This document shows positions 34,348 through 46,149 of a DNA stretch of 64,000 nt, in pieces (position 1 is the first letter of the stretch; the number at the start of each line of letters is the position of its first letter). Source of the DNA: Nymphaea colorata (lineage: Eukaryota; Streptophyta; Magnoliopsida; Nymphaeales; Nymphaeaceae); the NCBI RefSeq assembly GCF_008831285.2, contig NC_045148.1, forward strand, positions 22,501,002 to 22,565,001, given 5' to 3'. The notes under the pieces are model-generated. The model was given only the letters and a program-made list of their open reading frames with translations. It ran no database searches and had not been told where the DNA came from. The translations under genes and the position numbers were made by a program.

Positions 34348-37300
34348 ATGGCTACCATCAGTCCATTACCTCAGCCACCTGGCTTTCTTGTGTGTTGCGC
34401 CTTCACCTTCACTCTGGTTCTCAGCCAGATGGAGGCAATCTCAGCTCTTGCTTCTCTGAGGACCGTGACTGATCAATTTGCATTGTTGTCTTTCAAATCC
34501 CTTGTCACTAAAGACCCTTATAATGTGTTATCAAATTGGAATTCCAGCATCTCCTTCTGTGACTGGAATGGAGTTTCTTGCTGTCATGGTTCAGAAAGGG
34601 TCGTTGCTCTGAAACTCTTCGACAAGGCACTTGAAGGTACAATCTCCCCATACGTCAGCAATCTCTCCTTCTTACGGGTTCTTGATTTCAGGAACGATAA
34701 CTTCCATGGTCATCTTCCCATTGATTTTAGTTGCCTCCCTTGGTTGGAAAAACTTTCCTTATGGAAAAACCATTTTAAAGGGTTAATTCCACAAACACTG
34801 AAACATTGTCATCATCTCCAAGTACTTTTGGCACCAGAAAACGAATTCTATGGAAGCATTCCAGAGTCCCCAGGCCGCTTGCCAAAACTCAAGGTCATTA
34901 ATCTTTTTGGTAACAGGCTTACCGGAATCATTCCAGTCACTTTTGCCAACCTCTCAAAACTGGACGCTGTTGATATTGGTCAAAATCACATACACAGTAA
35001 GATTTCTTCCGGGTTGGGGAGCACAAACCGCTTGACATGATTTAATGTGCAAATGAACATTCTCACTGGTGCATTGCCTGAGAGCTTGTTTAACCTATCT
35101 GCTCTTCAGTTTTTGAGATTTGAGATGAATCAACTCACAGGGCATCTCCCTAAAGATGCTGGCCGCTTCCTGCTTAATCTCAAGGAACTCTACTTGGGTG
35201 CAAACAACTTTGATGGCCCTTTTCCACCTTCTTTTTCAAATGCTACTAGTCTCCAAATTCTTATTGCAGAAGACAATAAATTTAGTGGTGCTAGACCGTT
35301 AGAATTAGGTAGTCTGACACAACACAGGAGGCTCTGTCTTTGGGGAAATATGTTCACCAATGCCCCTGGCAGTTGTGAGCTTTCCATTCTCACATCCTTC
35401 ACCAAGTGTCAAATGGTAAAAGAAATTTATCTCTAAAAAAAACCTTCTAAACGGTATTCTTCCTGCCTCCATTGGAAACCTCACAACCACCTTGTGGAAC
35501 CTTAACCTTTCCTTTAATGAGATTGAGGGTACTATCCCATTAGCTTTACCCAACTTGACAAAGTTGTTGTCCTTAGACTTGAGTTTCAACAAAATAAAGG
35601 CATCTATTCCACCAAATATGGGATCAATGGAAAAGCTACAGGAATTAACTCTTTCTGGCAATGCCTTAGAACGTTCAATTCCAAACTCACTTTACCAATT
35701 GGTCCACATGGGTAATCTTTATTTGGACAATAATGCACTAAGTGGGCCAATCTCAACCTCTATAAACAATCTGACGAATCTACAGATGTTGTACTTAAAT
35801 TCAAACAGTTTCTCATCAGCACTTCCTCCTGCCCTTTGTGAGTTGAAGGATTTGATATGGCTTTACTTGCAAGACAACTCTTTCACTGTTCTCCTGCCTT
35901 TAGATGTGGGAAATTTGGTTGCAGTGGACAAAATGGATATCTCTGTAAACCAGTTGAGCGGAGAGCTGCCTGTGTCCTTATCAGAGCTCCAAAGTCTAGA
36001 GTATTTGAATCTCTCCAAAAATTCAGTTAATGGCAACATTCACGGAAACATTGATGTTATGGTAAATATTAAAATTATTGACCTTTCCTACAATAACCTT
36101 TGCGGTGGGATTCCAAAATCATTGGAAAATCTTCAACAACCCCAAGTCTTGGATTTATCCTTCAACCGATTGGAACGAGCGATTGCAAGTGGTGGAAATT
36201 TCACAAACCTTTCCATAGATTCATTTGTAGGAAATTATGCACTATGTGGAGCACCCAAGTTCCATGTGCCAGTATGTTCAGATGGAGTGAAGAAGCACAA
36301 CATTGTCAACATGATCAAAGTTGATATTTTTTTAGCAAGTGGGGGCTTTATGCTTCTACTGATTGTATGGATACTCATTTTTGTTGAAAAATATAGAAAG
36401 AGCGGGTTGGAGAGACATTATCATGAGGTTGAAAGATTTCATGGAATTGTCCTCCCAGTGATCACTTACAGAATGTTTTCTCAAGCGACAATCAACTTCA
36501 GCGATGCAAATTTTATGGGCACTGGAAGCTTTGGTTCAGTGTATAAAGGAATTTTGGCGGATGGAACAACGGTGGCTGTTAATGTCCTAAACTTGTTATC
36601 TGAGGGAGCATAAAAAAGTTTTGACATTGAATGCAATGCAATGTGCCAAATTAGACACCAAAACCTTCTTAGAGTCATCACATCTTGCTCCAGAGCAGAT
36701 TTCAAGGCTTTAGTTCTCCAATACATGCCCCTTCGGAGCCTAGAAGTCCGTCTATATTCATGTGGCCATCACTTGAATCTCTTCCAAAGATTGGGTATCA
36801 TGATTGATGTTGCTTGTGCACTAGAATATCTTCACCATGGTTGCTGGGAGGCTATTGTTCATTGTGATCTAAAGCCAAGTAAGTGCTCCTAGATGAGAAT
36901 ATGACAGCACATGTTGGTCACTTTGGCATTGCAAAGATGCTAGTTGGTCACAAATCTTCAACTCTTACAAGCACGCTCAGAACCACTGGATACATTGCGC
37001 CAGGTACCAACTCTTTGTCCTATCATAAATTCTATGCTTGAACTGCTTCTTAGACAACTTGGTCCTGCTTACCATGGAGAGGAAGTTCTATCAACATGCA
37101 TAATTTCCAAATATCAAGCTTTAATTTAAGATTACCTACCAGTTGACAACTGATTACTTGGATTTTATTATGAAAAAAGAGAAAAATCAGATTAATAAGT
37201 GAAATTAATGGGGATGATACTATGCAATTTTGCAGTTGAATATGAGTCTGAATCAAATAAGATGGTGAACATTAAACCTAATTATTCACACACATACATT

Positions 37301-37913
37301 AATTCCAGCAAGTCTGCCTTTTGAGTGTGTTTCTTTCTTTAGTAAAATTTCACTTCCTCCTTACAAATGCATGGAAACAAAAAATAGAGTTTCATGTACA
37401 CCATAAATCAAAATAAAATAATTAGACTTAATTTTTTGCACCACTTTCTTTATTTCTGAATCCATCACATTAACGACAATGTGCATTGTCTACTAAATAT
37501 TGTATGAATTAGAATTCGGGGCCACCGGAAAGGTGTCAACCAAAGCAGATGTCTACAGCTGTGGGATTCTTCTGCTTGAGGTGTTTACCAGAAGAAAGCC
37601 TACTGATGAAAGTTTTAATGGGGACTTTACTTTGAGGCAGTGGGTGGCTGAAGTGTTTCCGCTTCCAATTTCAGATGTCATCAATGGTCATCTTCTGAAG
37701 CAAAATAGCAGTGAAACAGTTTCAGATCATGCTGCCGAAGGACATCTTCTGAAGCAAAATAACAGTGGAACTGTTCTAAATGAGCTGCTTGTCATGATCA
37801 TGGAGACGGGGTTGTCATGTTCAAGGAAAGCACCAACTGAGAGAATGGGCATGAAGGCGGTGGTCGCTAGGCTTAAAACGATACAACGGAAGGCTTCCCC
37901 TTTGAAAGAATGA
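34348..37913 (+). pseudogene. Non-RD LRR receptor-like kinase (LRR-XII type), copy B
   Basis: The most complete copy: signal peptide, LRR N-terminal domain (DQFALLSF, FCDWNGVSC), ~22 LRRs, cap NYALCGAPKFHVPVC, transmembrane helix near 36325-36390, and kinase. The single intron, 37004-37512 (GT-AG, 509 bp), splits the Glu codon of the APE motif (AP G|AA), the place shared with copy C. The kinase has glycine loop GTGSFGSVYKG, non-RD loop VHCDLKPS (Cys replaces Arg of HRD), and C-terminal lobe FTRRKPTDE, ending in a stop at 37913. Lesions: TGA 35038-35040, +1 shift in an A8 run near 35435, TAA 36611-36613, -1 shift near 36880. In addition the VAIK lysine is Asn (VAVNVL, 36581-36583) and the DFG aspartate is His (36919-36921), so catalysis would be lost even if read through. 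The C-terminal part has a short duplicated HLLKQN segment. Relatives (EFR, FLS2, Xa21) signal pattern-triggered immunity at the plasma membrane. Confidence 0.93.
37004..37512 (+). other. Intron of copy B
   Basis: Donor CAG|GTACC and acceptor AATTAG|AATTC. Joining gives APEFGATGKVST in frame. Phase 1 within the Glu codon, as in copy C. Confidence 0.85.
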
Positions 37914-37959
37914 CAAAAATAAACCAATCCTTTATATGTATAAATTGGGATCCTTATTG

Positions 37960-38270
37960 GATCCACTTGAATATTGGACCCGCATTTTTATTCAGTTATG
38001 AAATCTCATGACCAATCTAAATCTGTTTACTCCAAATTTTTGCATCCAAAATCAGGTGATCAAGTGGCAGCTAAGCTTAGTCCAACCGGATCGAGTCCGC
38101 TCTCCAGAATGGAGAATTCCTAGTACCACCAGGAAGCATCTCACGTCTCACAAAAATGCACACAGTTCTTCCATGATAAACTAAATGATATATAAAATTA
38201 TTACCATCTAAAAGCACATTTATGCATGCCTATGTTTTCACGCCTGACGACTCTAGAATTAAAAAAAAGA
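37960..38270. repeat. Dispersed block S, copy 1
   Basis: Starts just behind copy B. It matches 59395-59860 in order: ATTGGATCC, ATGACCAATCTAAA, TCCAGAATGGAGAATTCC, CACCAGGAAGCAT, CACAAAAAT and CGCCTATGTTTTC-like. No conserved complete frame. Confidence 0.7.
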
Positions 38271-38299
38271 AATGAAAGGAAAAGAAAAATGTACCTCCC

Positions 38300-38360
38300 T
38301 GGCTGGACGACACCACCTCCCTGGCTGGACGGCTTCCTCCCTGGCCTGATGGCGAGTGGT
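38300..38360. repeat. Short tandem repeat CCTCCCTGGCTGGACG
   Basis: Three consecutive copies with spacers, the third altered (CCTCCCTGGCCTGATGG). Confidence 0.75.
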
Positions 38361-40300
38361 CGATTTAAAGTATCAAAAAATTTTATTTCCGCTAGCATGT
38401 TGGGCATTCCTGCTACCGTGATATGCGATTGATTCTAGAATGAAAATCTCATACTTTTGGGAAGATTTTATGAAGTTTTTGTGCTAGAAGCGTTCTAGGA
38501 TCGACACCTAAAAGGATTTTCATTAAAACCTATCAACATTTGAATCAATCTTTAACTGAAAACCTCTGATTTCTATTGTCTTGTGATTTCTCCTTTTCCA
38601 GCAGAAAATCTTGATTTTCAACGCACAATTCGGTTTTCCGAAGATTGAAAATTTGTGATTTTGCTTGAAAACGGTTTAGGTTGAGTTAGAGCATTGTTGC
38701 ATCAAGAAACGAGTAGAAGTGCTTCACATTTGATCGGTTTTGGAGAAAATCCAGCGGCTGGTCGGTTACTCTGCTTTTCCTGCAGCAAATCTTTGATTTT
38801 CAGTACTAAAATTGGCTTCTCCAGGCCGATTAAATTGAGTTTTTTTGGCTCCAAAAGGGCTGAGAAGTGAGTTTTGATAGGTTTTCGAAGCAAGAATAAT
38901 CAAAATAACCTAGAACAGGCAGGATTATGAACCAAACCACAAGGCTGCTTTCACCAGCCACTTTCTTTGAAAAACCGGTGAAAAGATTGAAAACTCCAGC
39001 ATCAAATTGGCACTATTTTTGTTTATACTTTGCTGTTTTAGTTACTTTTATATATTAACCGTATTCTCCTTTTCAGATATTCATACACTCGGATTTGAAT
39101 GCGAATGAGAGAAGGTCATATCCGAATTTGTATCTGAAATCAGAATTCAAAATCTGATTCCAATCTGAATGTGACTTTTATATTCATATATGAATCTGAA
39201 TCTGAATCCGGATTTGGAACTCAAATCCAGCTGATATTCAACATTTGCACTAATAAGTTTTTGGATTTAAGATCCACATTTTTCACTCACGTGGAATCCA
39301 CTGTTTGTTTGAACAGTGGGTCATATAGAAAAAAGATTTGAGATCCGAGGGGATCTCAGATCCACGGGCAAATAAATGCCTCCTATGGGATGCCAATTCG
39401 AGTCGGATATTGGGTAGTCTCCAAATCCTTTGTCACATATGATACTGGAATCAAAACTAATTAGTGATTTGGATTCAAATCTGTCATTGATTCTGAGTTC
39501 AAATTCAAAGCAAACCTGAATCCAAAAACTTATGGAACTCCTCTAAATGCTCATCTAACTTTTAGTGGTGCACTAAAAACACAAGGTTAAATTTCTTTGT
39601 TTAACAGCAATTTATGTAATACAAGCAGTTACTTTATTTAAACTTGAGCAAGTTATTGTTAGCCTTTCAATTTATGTTGCAACGTAGAAAAAAAAAACTG
39701 GAATTTAGCCTACATAATAGGGCTACGGAATTTTTTACTCGAAATAGACTTCAATGTTGCTAAATTCTAGTTAGGCCATGAGTCATTACATAAATGACAT
39801 TGTAGGTGGAAACTGTCTCAAATGAGTGTCACTGGATAACTTGTCTTAAATAAATTGTCCAGTGGAAAACTGAGGCATGGTTTTCAAACAGTGCTAAGAC
39901 AAAAACGACAATGAGCAAAGCATGTCCAGGTTCTACTGAAGAGATAAATCATGGTCAGAACTTGAGTCAAAATTTATCATGAGATGTTTTGTCCACCCCT
40001 ACAATGTATATTCATTCTTGGCAGCTGAGCTCAAAGGTCACAGGAATTGGAACGCCGTCTTCGGTTAGAACAGGAAAACATAATAAAATAAAAAGAAATT
40101 TCAAGAAGACTGGAGAATAACTAGTGACATGAACAACCATTTTCACATTGTCATAAAACACAATGTAAGCTTTGCACCACTACTAAAAAAAAATGTGTTT
40201 GCCAATAGCTCTAAGTTGTTACTAACTTAAGCTTGTTTTTACTTTATAAAAATGACTAATAGACCCTTAATAAGGACAAATTATACATACATTAGTCTGT
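38361..40300. other. Intergenic, dispersed repeats, no gene recognised
   Basis: TCTGAATC-word repeat at about 39075-39240. A weak CACTA-like start, CACTACTAAAAAAAAATG, at 40178. No coding region supported. Confidence 0.45.
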
Positions 40301-42120
40301 ATTAGATCAAGTCACGTTTTAAGGGGGTTATGACCAGCCATCCATTGGCCAAAATGTAGATGGATATTGTGCTAACCCATCCAAGCTTTTGGTACATTGA
40401 ATTAAAGATCTGCTGCGAAACATGACATTCACACTTGATTTTGATGTTGCCAAAACCGCAGTATTAGATTTTTTTATGTATTTATTAATTTTTAAATAGA
40501 ACTCTGAAAATTGTAAGTTGGGGGTGCTTCTAGGAATAAGAGGAAGCATGAATGGAGGAATTCAACTTTTTAATATAAAAAGCTTGTTTGATTTAAAATG
40601 AAAAATTCATTCTCATTAAATTTTGCCATCACTCAAATACTTTGTATTCACTCCATAATCACTTAACTTTCTTTTTCATCGTTTTACTGTTTTTTTTCTT
40701 TATTTTCTTCTTTGGGGCAACAGAGTGTGAGTTTGTTATTGAAAAGAAATAATTATAAAGGAAAATCATCCAACCTATGTTCTTGTTCTCTTGTATTCAA
40801 TTTGAGGAAGTAAATACAAAAGTTTGAAAGTATCTTTTACAACCATTTCATCTTCTTTCTTATTGAATCAAACCAATCTTGTAATTGTGAAGAAGAGCAC
40901 GTTTGAGTGGGTATACAAAACATTTTAAAATGCATTTGGTCACTCCAAGTGAAAGTCTGGGTTGGGGTGGCACTTCTTCGGATTGGGTATCAAAAATATT
41001 TCAAAATGCATTTAAAGGTTAGCCTCGAAGTAGTACTGCTCAACTTAGTACCCCACTATGATTCTTATTATTATCTACAAGGCGGTAAAGTTCATATTTG
41101 TTGACATAAAGCAGTGCCTTTATTTTGGAAGACTTCTTCCTCTTTTCTTGCAAGTTCTTATATGTAAAAGATCAACTTAAACCTATATGAAGAATTTATG
41201 ATATATGTACAATTTGTTCATTCTATGTATGAATAGAGTAAACAGACCTTAGCCTTATGGTTCATACAATATGTTCATTTATTTATATTGGCTAATTTGT
41301 TGAAAATTTTGGTTCCAGGTTGCAACAATTGCATGGTTTGGTTTGAAGCTGATTCTGTTTGCGGTAGTCATTCTGCTCCAATTCCTTTGGTGCTTGTTCT
41401 TCCATATATACATATGCCGCTTCTTCCAATGCATTCGGCAATACAAGAATGCAAAGGAAAAAAAAACTTGTCTTTTTAATGCGAAGAATTTTTATTCATT
41501 CTATATTTTTAGTCACGAAGATATGCTGCCTACATGAGAAATCATATACAGCAAAGGAACAGTTAAATACTGGTTAACTCGAACTTGCATGTCAAACTCG
41601 AGCCATGCTGCAACAGGGAAAAGAAAATTAGAACAGAGGTAATTGCAAAACGAGAGACTGCCCCAACTTACATGGATATTCAGATGGAGAGATTAATGGT
41701 GCCCTTGTTGCAGATACAGACAAAATGGGATTTTTTTATCTTCCACAATCAGGGGCAGAGCTGGACTTTTCTTCCTTTCATAAAACAATTAGATATATGG
41801 TTAACATATTTTGAATTGACTATGAGTTAAATCTCGTGGGGCTACTCCATATAAGTGGGCCCAAGTTTGAACATTAATTAGGATTCTGATTGTGTGGAGC
41901 AATGAAATTCATGTTTTTCAGGAAATTTACAGTAAAAAACCTGAACATTTCGAGGTTTGTGTCTCAAAATTCTGACTTTTCGATCCGTTTTCTTTAAATT
42001 AAAGTTCCCACTGACATGACTGAATGTGAATCGAAAAGCTTGGATCGAAAGTCGAGGGTATGAGGTCAAAATTATTGAACAGGCAAAAATTCATGTGTCC
42101 TGAAATCAAACACAGGTGGT
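40301..42120. other. Intergenic; one weak exon candidate
   Basis: At about 41320-41480 a TTCCAG acceptor-like site is followed by an open stretch with a hydrophobic segment (KLILFAVVILLQFLWCLFF) and then a basic tail. It could be a decayed last exon of a membrane protein. No family is recognised and no donor partner was found, so it is not called as a gene. Confidence 0.25.
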
Positions 42121-43103
42121 GTTGGATAGTGGCTATCTCGATATCTCGTAACTGCAAGGCAGTTACGATGTTTTCTCAGAACCTTATCACTAGATAAAGT
42201 TTCATCTTTATCTAGACTTTTTCCTAAAAACTCTCTCACTCTAACAGCCCACTATTTATGCCCAGCAAGTCTTTGTGTTAGGGTTTAATCTCTCATTGAT
42301 TACCCGAGGAGCCCCTTAAAATGAAACCCCTAAATCTGACAGTATCAACTTGCTCTTCTATTTCATATACTTCCTCCATCTCTGCCTCTTCCATCTCTGC
42401 CATCTAGCAACTTGAAGAATCACCCTGGAGTATCCGGTGGTGAATCTGCTGAGAAGAACAAACGCCGTTCTGCTGCCTTCACTCCAAAAGGTGGAAGCCA
42501 CTGCTCTCTAAAGTTTAGACTTAAAACTGGGTCTCTGCAGGGGGCCACAGTGATTCCCTCTCTCTAGGTGGGCTTATGTTATCGATTGTTTATGTTTTGA
42601 TCACTAAGAATAAGCCAAAACAAACAGTAGGAATGGGAATTCATTTAAAGATGCTGCTGCTCAGAAATTATATGTTTGTCCCACCACCTTCTTACTGTTT
42701 TCTTAGGAAATCTCAAATACCCAGAAAAGATGGTAGAATGGGAATCCGAAATTTGCAGTGTAAATCCAATGCAACCTTCCAATCTTGGCTCCCATGAGAG
42801 TCTGACTAAGTTAGGAATCTAAGCAAGTTCAGTTACCCTCTTCTTGAAAATTTTTGCTCTTTTCTCCTCAGTGTTTAAGAAACCTTTTATGATCCTCGAC
42901 CTTCCAAATTCTCACAGAGTGCATGGAAGCCATGGTTCAAGTCCAATCTATAGGCTTTTACCCTTCACAGCCACCATAAGCGACGAAACTACAAGGCTTC
43001 CAAGAATGAGTCATACTCCTCACAAGTTCCTAGGTACAATCTGCAAAATTGCCCTCTTCTTGTTAGCAAAATCACAGGGATTGCCTCCATTACCTCATAT
43101 TTC
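42121..43103. other. Unassigned, possibly transposon-derived
   Basis: Less AT-rich stretch with short frames on the plus strand (42576-42797, 42844-43140) and no recognisable domain. Confidence 0.3.
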
Positions 43104-43336
43104 TGTTGGGAAAGTTTATCTACAGCTGCCTTTCTCATAGTTGCCTTATTTCATTGTTCCCTTACCCATCAAGATCATGTTGCTTTGTTTATCACGCAGG
43201 ATTCCTGCGTGATTATCTTACCTGAAACGGTTTGGCTTGTACTTACTCTATATATTGAGAGTCCATCTTCTCTCAAGAGCATCACTGAATGAATAATAAA
43301 GAGAGAGCTCCATTTTCGGTGGATGCAGGCATTAAA
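43104..43336 (+). promoter_or_regulatory. LTR-like or promoter region ahead of the 43337 gene
   Basis: TGTTGGGAAAG at 43104, a 10-bp perfect hairpin (ATCACGCAGG / CCTGCGTGAT, 43191-43213), TATA box CTATATATT at 43248-43256, then TCTCTCAAGAGCATC and AATAATAAAGAG. Order and wording resemble the promoter and polyadenylation part of a Copia LTR. It may serve as the promoter of the small gene that starts at 43337. No CA-end with adjoining primer site was found, so the LTR reading is open. Confidence 0.4.
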
Positions 43337-43989
43337 ATGTCGAACCAGGTACATGCTTGAGTTTTTTTTTTTTTATGTTTTAACACTTCTTCATAGGAGG
43401 CTGGTAGAGTGTGCACACATTTGCTTAGTTACATCTGCACTAGCATATGTGATATGAGGTTCTAATAGTTCATTCTCACACCTATGCAGCTGCAGTTTGC
43501 ACATGGGAAGCAGGAGCTACGGTCGGCGCCTCAGAGGAACAAGCTTGAGGTATGGCTTAAGAAAACACTGTTGTTACTAGGCCTACTGAGTCAAAATGAT
43601 CCAGTCGAAAAACCAACGATCTCAACCTACATTAAAGATGGATGAAACATCTGCTGTGAATTTTAAACATGCATTACAAGACTAGAGTCGTATATTTCTG
43701 CCTATGATGAAGCATGATAACCATTCACACTTGGTGACAAATTATGAAACCAGTGACGTTTTTAAGGAATTGATTCGTGTCTTGTGCATTTGGACAGGTC
43801 AACAGGCCTAAAGTGAGTGCTCAAGGATTAAGTACACCTCGGGAAGTGATGCCAAGCGAAGAGGAAAAGAAGATAATGCCTCAAATGGAGGAATTTGAAG
43901 CGATGGTGGATGCGGCTATCAATACCAATGCAGATGTGTCCCACAACAAGCGAAGGGTACCCATCTTTGTGGCTCTAACAGATCCCTGA
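43337..43989 (+). CDS. Hypothetical small protein, three exons (87 aa)
   Basis: Exon 1 is 43337-43348 (ATG TCG AAC CAG), exon 2 is 43490-43549 (60 nt) and exon 3 is 43798-43989, ending in TGA. Donors CAG|GTACAT and GAG|GTATGG and acceptors ATGCAG|CTG and GGACAG|GTC are all good, both introns are phase 0, and the joined frame stays open. The exons are visibly richer in G and C than the introns. The protein is hydrophilic, without a signal peptide or membrane segment. It starts MSNQLQFAHGKQELRSAPQR, has an acidic/lysine-rich centre (PSEEEKKIMPQMEEFEAMV) and ends VPIFVALTDP. I do not recognise the family. A TATA box lies 81 bp upstream. It could be a small nuclear or cytosolic protein, or the remaining 3' part of a larger gene. 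The 4-codon first exon is the weakest part of the model. Confidence 0.5.
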
Positions 43990-44299
43990 ACTCGCACTCT
44001 TAACATTCTTCATCGCCTTACCATTCCTTCTGCGTCTATGTGTTCACTTGCTTGTTATAAAGAATTTTCCATTGTGAGATGTGTTGACACGTTTGGAGGA
44101 TGACTACTTAAGATAGATGTTAAAACTTCCACCTTTTATCTGGATATCATGCCTTTCCATGTAATGTAAGCGAAAGAATTGGAACTGCCTTGTCATTCAC
44201 TTGGTAAGTTTAAATGTCATTTTCCATCTTGATCACTTCTCCAAAAACAGCCACGGAAAAAAATTAATCTCTGATTAAGAAATAGATGTGTTCAGATGT
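43990..44299. other. 3' flank of the small gene
   Basis: Presumed 3' UTR. Nothing else seen. Confidence 0.4.
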
Positions 44300-45150
44300 A
44301 AGAAATGACATCCAACTAGATTCAGATTCTGATTCTGATATATATAAGTATCGGATCAGATACGGATTCAGTTCAGATTTAGTTTTAAGTAATTACTCAT
44401 ACCTAAAAGGCCACCACCCAAATATGGAACCATTTCTCAATCTCCACAAGCTCCAGCATGCTGGTACGTTACGCAATTTTGGGTACTGCCGGGCCGCCGG
44501 CAAAAGTTGAAGTTATTCGGCGACCTGCTCATTAAGAACATCATGAACAGTCATCGCCGATACTCTTGGATGAGTTGGGAGGACTCAAGAGAACGACTGA
44601 CCTTTTTTTTCTTGAAAATTGATGCACCTAAATACAAAAATAAAAATGTAAAATATTAGAAAAGTGGGGAAATCTGCAAGGGTGGATGCCAATGGATTCG
44701 ATTTAAATAAAATCTATTCTTGGCCGAATTTATATCCAAATTTGAATCTGAATCCACAATCTGAATCTGATTTTTTTCCTCATCCAAAATCAGATTTCAT
44801 AATTTGAATCTGATCTAAATCCATTTTTTTCGTCCTAATCTGAATCTGAAATCAGATGTCACAATCAGGATCCAACCCAAATCCTATTTTTATATTCATA
44901 TATGAATTTGAATCTGAATCCATATGTTGAACTGAATCTGGCTGATTTACAAACTGTACGAGCATTGAATATAGAATTTTTATTTAAACCTAAGTCCCCT
45001 CTGGATCTGATTGGACATTTTTGTATATTTGAATCTGAACTGAATTCGATTAAATATAACTAAATCTGATTCCATTCGAATATTTATGCATATATGAATC
45101 TAAATCTAATCGGATGTCATTTCTTAATTTCTAATCCTATCTCATGTTTT
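44300..45150. repeat. TCTGAATC-word dispersed repeat, several pieces
   Basis: Pieces at about 44300-44400 and 44690-45150, made of AATCTGAATCTGA, ATCCAAATTTG and TTCATATATGAATTTG words in the family order. Confidence 0.55.
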
Positions 45151-45324
45151 AGTTGTTTAGTAAATTTATTTTCTTCATCCAAATGTTTTAGGAGCAGTAG
45201 GCTTGGACATTCAATTCAAGTCAGACATGTTGACATCCTTAGGTTGAAGCTTCCCCACTCCAACTGACATGTTTCACCATTATAAACAGGGGACAAGTCC
45301 ATTTGTGTGTTTCATGTGGATAGA

Positions 45325-45670
45325 GCTGTAAAACGAGTCGAGCCAACTCAAGCTCGACTCGAATTTACTCTGTTAAGCTCAAGCTTAACTCAAAACTCAC
45401 GATTATAAAGAAGTCAAGTTTAAGTTTCATAAAATTGATTTGATTGAACTTGAGTAATTCATTTATCTAGGCATTCTTTTGAAAATTTTCAAACTTAAAA
45501 CCAAAAAAAGAAAGCAGGTCACATGGGGAGTTGGTAAATGAGCTTAAAAGAGTCATGCTCGAGCTGTGGCATGGTCTATCGAATCGAGTTCAAGCTGACC
45601 TTGTAAAGTTAACTCGAGCTCAAGCCAAGCTGAACAAAGCTCAATTTTGACTCGGCCCATATATAGCCCT
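45325..45670. repeat. CTCGAG-family MITE-like element
   Basis: Left end AGAGCTGTAAAACGAGTCGAG, right end GACTCGGCCCATATATAGCCCT (approximate inverse), AT-rich middle. Confidence 0.6.
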
Positions 45671-46149
45671 ACAAGTGGATCAAGTGTGTGCTGAAGTGGT
45701 GTGAGGTACCTGTGTAGTGAGAGTGCTCATGGCATGAGCAAGTGTCAATAATTCACTTCTTAGTTTTAATTTTGACAGCACTCGAGCTGAATGTTTAAAC
45801 TCTTGGGTGGCTTCTTCCCACGAAACGGTATAATGAGATCATTCTCCTAAAAGATGTTCCCTTCATCCAACTGACCTCAGAATGGTGACAATTTGTCCCT
45901 GTGGAATTTGTCTTGCATAAGTCGTTCTTCCTCATGCTAGGTCAATAGATCGAATAGGCGGCCCCCAGGACTCAAGTCAAAGGTTCGGGTGCCAAATTAC
46001 CCAAGTTAGAACGAAGAAAAAATGCCCTCAAGGATTAGGAAAAAAAAAACCATCAGATGGTTATCATGAGTTCAGTGTACCCTCCCAGATTTTGAGAAAT
46101 GTAAATTAATTTACCCTTTGGAAGTCTAGAAAAAGGATGAAGTTTCCTC
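45671..46149. other. Intergenic, no gene recognised
   Basis: No frame or repeat of note. Confidence 0.4.

Noticed and set aside
41288-41537. Two overlapping frames with a hydrophobic segment
   Set aside because: Possible decayed exon, but no partner exon, no family and two competing frames. Kept only as a weak note.
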